Assembly: GCF_047777955.1 (NCBI RefSeq)
Contig: NZ_CP180537.1
Coordinates: 1,116,001-1,180,000, forward strand
Direction: 5' to 3'
Length of the DNA stretch: 64,000 nucleotides
Source of the DNA: Didemnitutus sp047777955
GTDB taxonomy: Bacteria; Verrucomicrobiota; Verrucomicrobiia; Opitutales; Opitutaceae
Made by a program: the position numbers and the translations under genes. Of the stretch, positions 63,066-64,000 are shown piece by piece. Below the pieces are notes generated by a model, which was not told the origin of the DNA, searched no databases, and was given only the letters and a program-made list of their open reading frames with translations. Numbering within the stretch: position 1 is the first letter of the stretch; each line of letters opens with the position of its first letter.

Positions 63066-64000
63066 TTACGGCGCGACAGCGGTGACGAACTGCGACTTGC
63101 CGTCCTTGACGGTGAGTATGACGGCCGCTTTCGAGGCGTTGCGGTGGGCGTCGATCGTGATGCGGCCGGTGACGGCGGGGAAGTCCTTGGTGGCGGCGAG
63201 GGCGTCGCGCAGGGCCTTGGGCTCGGTGCTGCCGGCGCGCTTGAGGGCGTCGGCGAGCACGAGCACGGAATCGTAGCCGAGCGCGGCGTAGGCGCCGGGG
63301 GCCTCGCCCCAGCGGGCGCGGTAGCGGGCGTTGAAGGCCTGCACCTCGGCGCTGGGATTGTCGGGCGAGTAGTGGGTGCAGAAGTGCGTGCCCTCGACCG
63401 CGGCGCCGCCGATGGCGATGAGCGCCGGGTCGTCCCAGCCGTCGCCGCCGAAGATCGGGAGCGTCAGGCCGAGCTGGCGCGCCTGGGCGCAGATGAGGGC
63501 GGCCTCGGTGTAGTAGCCCGGCACGATGATGGCGTCGGGCTTGGCGGCCTTGATGGCGGTGAGCTGGGCGCGGAAGTCCTTGTCGCCCTCGGCGTATTTC
63601 TGCTCGACGGCGATGGTGCCGCCGTCGGCGACGAAGCGTTCGCGGAAGACCTTGGCGAGGCTGACGCTGTAGGCGCTGTTCACCGAGGTCAGGATGGCGA
63701 CGCGCTGCGCGTGGAGGGACTCGCGGGCGAACTTGGCCAGGACGACGCCCTGGAAGGAGTCGATGAAGCAGACGCGGAAGATGTAGTCGCCGACCTCGGT
63801 GATCTTCGCGTTGACGGCGCCGGGAGCGATCATGGGGATCTTCGCGTTCTGGATGACGGGCGCCGCCTCGAGGGTGCGGATTGACGCCACCTCGCCGAGG
63901 AGGGCGACGACGCGGTCGCGGGTGATGAGCTTCTTCACCCCGGTGGCGGATTCGCCCTGCTTGGACTGGTTGTCCTCGGTCAGGAGCTCGAGCGGGCGGC
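63066..64000 (-). CDS. livK: Second LivK-like substrate-binding protein (partial, runs off right edge)
   Basis: The frame is open to the right edge (residues LELLTEDNQSKQGESATG lie just before KKLITRDRVVALLGE), so the signal peptide and first domain are partly outside. The visible part covers most of a periplasmic-binding fold: VNAKITEVGDYIFRVCFIDS, YAEGDKDFRAQLTAIKAAKP and TGRITIDAHRNASKAAVIL. It is a tandem paralogue of the downstream livK gene; two binding proteins with different preferences often serve one Liv permease. Confidence 0.9.
   Translation of the reverse strand, partial: RPLELLTEDNQSKQGESATGVKKLITRDRVVALLGEVASIRTLEAAPVIQNAKIPMIAPGAVNAKITEVGDYIFRVCFIDSFQGVVLAKFARESLHAQRVAILTSVNSAYSVSLAKVFRERFVADGGTIAVEQKYAEGDKDFRAQLTAIKAAKPDAIIVPGYYTEAALICAQARQLGLTLPIFGGDGWDDPALIAIGGAAVEGTHFCTHYSPDNPSAEVQAFNARYRARWGEAPGAYAALGYDSVLVLADALKRAGSTEPKALRDALAATKDFPAVTGRITIDAHRNASKAAVILTVKDGKSQFVTAVAP

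Overview
The window is high-GC bacterial DNA that best fits a verrucomicrobium, probably Opitutaceae. The taxonomic call is inference. It rests on short intergenic repeats (TTGAGAGTTGAGGG tracts, GATTTTCGATT runs) and on the gene mix: GH106-like glycosidase, tricorn protease, TonB proteins, a short EF-Ts and a MamK-like actin. The window falls into two parts.

Part A, 1 to about 33,270, is most of an integrative and conjugative element (ICE) or a similar mobile island. Its right end lies next to an initiator tRNA gene; its left end and integrase are not in the window. From the left it carries a HigBA-type toxin-antitoxin pair, then a three-gene minus-strand operon that looks like a defence module: a RadC/JAMM protein, a UvrD-type helicase with a Fe-S nuclease domain, and a large Hsp90/sacsin-like ATPase joined by a Gly/Ser linker to a DUF3883 PD-(D/E)XK domain. 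Next come a VirD4/TraD coupling protein, a MobF relaxase-helicase and a Trb/VirB-like secretion operon (TrbC, E, J, L, F, G, I plus lipoproteins). That operon ends in a stand-alone ClpB-type AAA+ module and a LuxR-type regulator whose receiver domain has lost its phospho-acceptor. AT-richer cargo follows: an SSS-type transporter, a small membrane protein, a probable tRNA-dependent cyclodipeptide synthase and a convergent YkgJ-type cysteine-cluster protein. The island closes with small accessory genes, an AbiEi/AbiEii toxin-antitoxin pair and an excisionase-like HTH protein. Six copies of an 18-bp palindrome (CTACC-N8-GGTAG) occur only in this part, mostly 50-130 bp upstream of the start codons of element operons, and look like the operators of an element-wide regulon.

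Part B, 33,300-64,000, is chromosomal: tRNA-fMet, rpsB-tsf, a DUF983 protein, a surface-sugar cluster (GtrB-like transferase, WecD, WecE, polytopic GT-C-like protein), tRNA-Ser(CGA), an aldehyde dehydrogenase, an ECF sigma operon, a tricorn-type protease, an M3 peptidase, a MamK-like actin with a small upstream gene, a TonB-like protein, HtpG, a GH106-like glycosidase and a branched-chain amino-acid (Liv) ABC operon running off the right edge. The Liv operon is interrupted by a four-helix-bundle (S23/IVS-type) gene flanked by inverted repeats and by a small MITE-like hairpin element. Three chromosomal genes each carry an apparent one-base deletion, so uncorrected assembly indels should be suspected.
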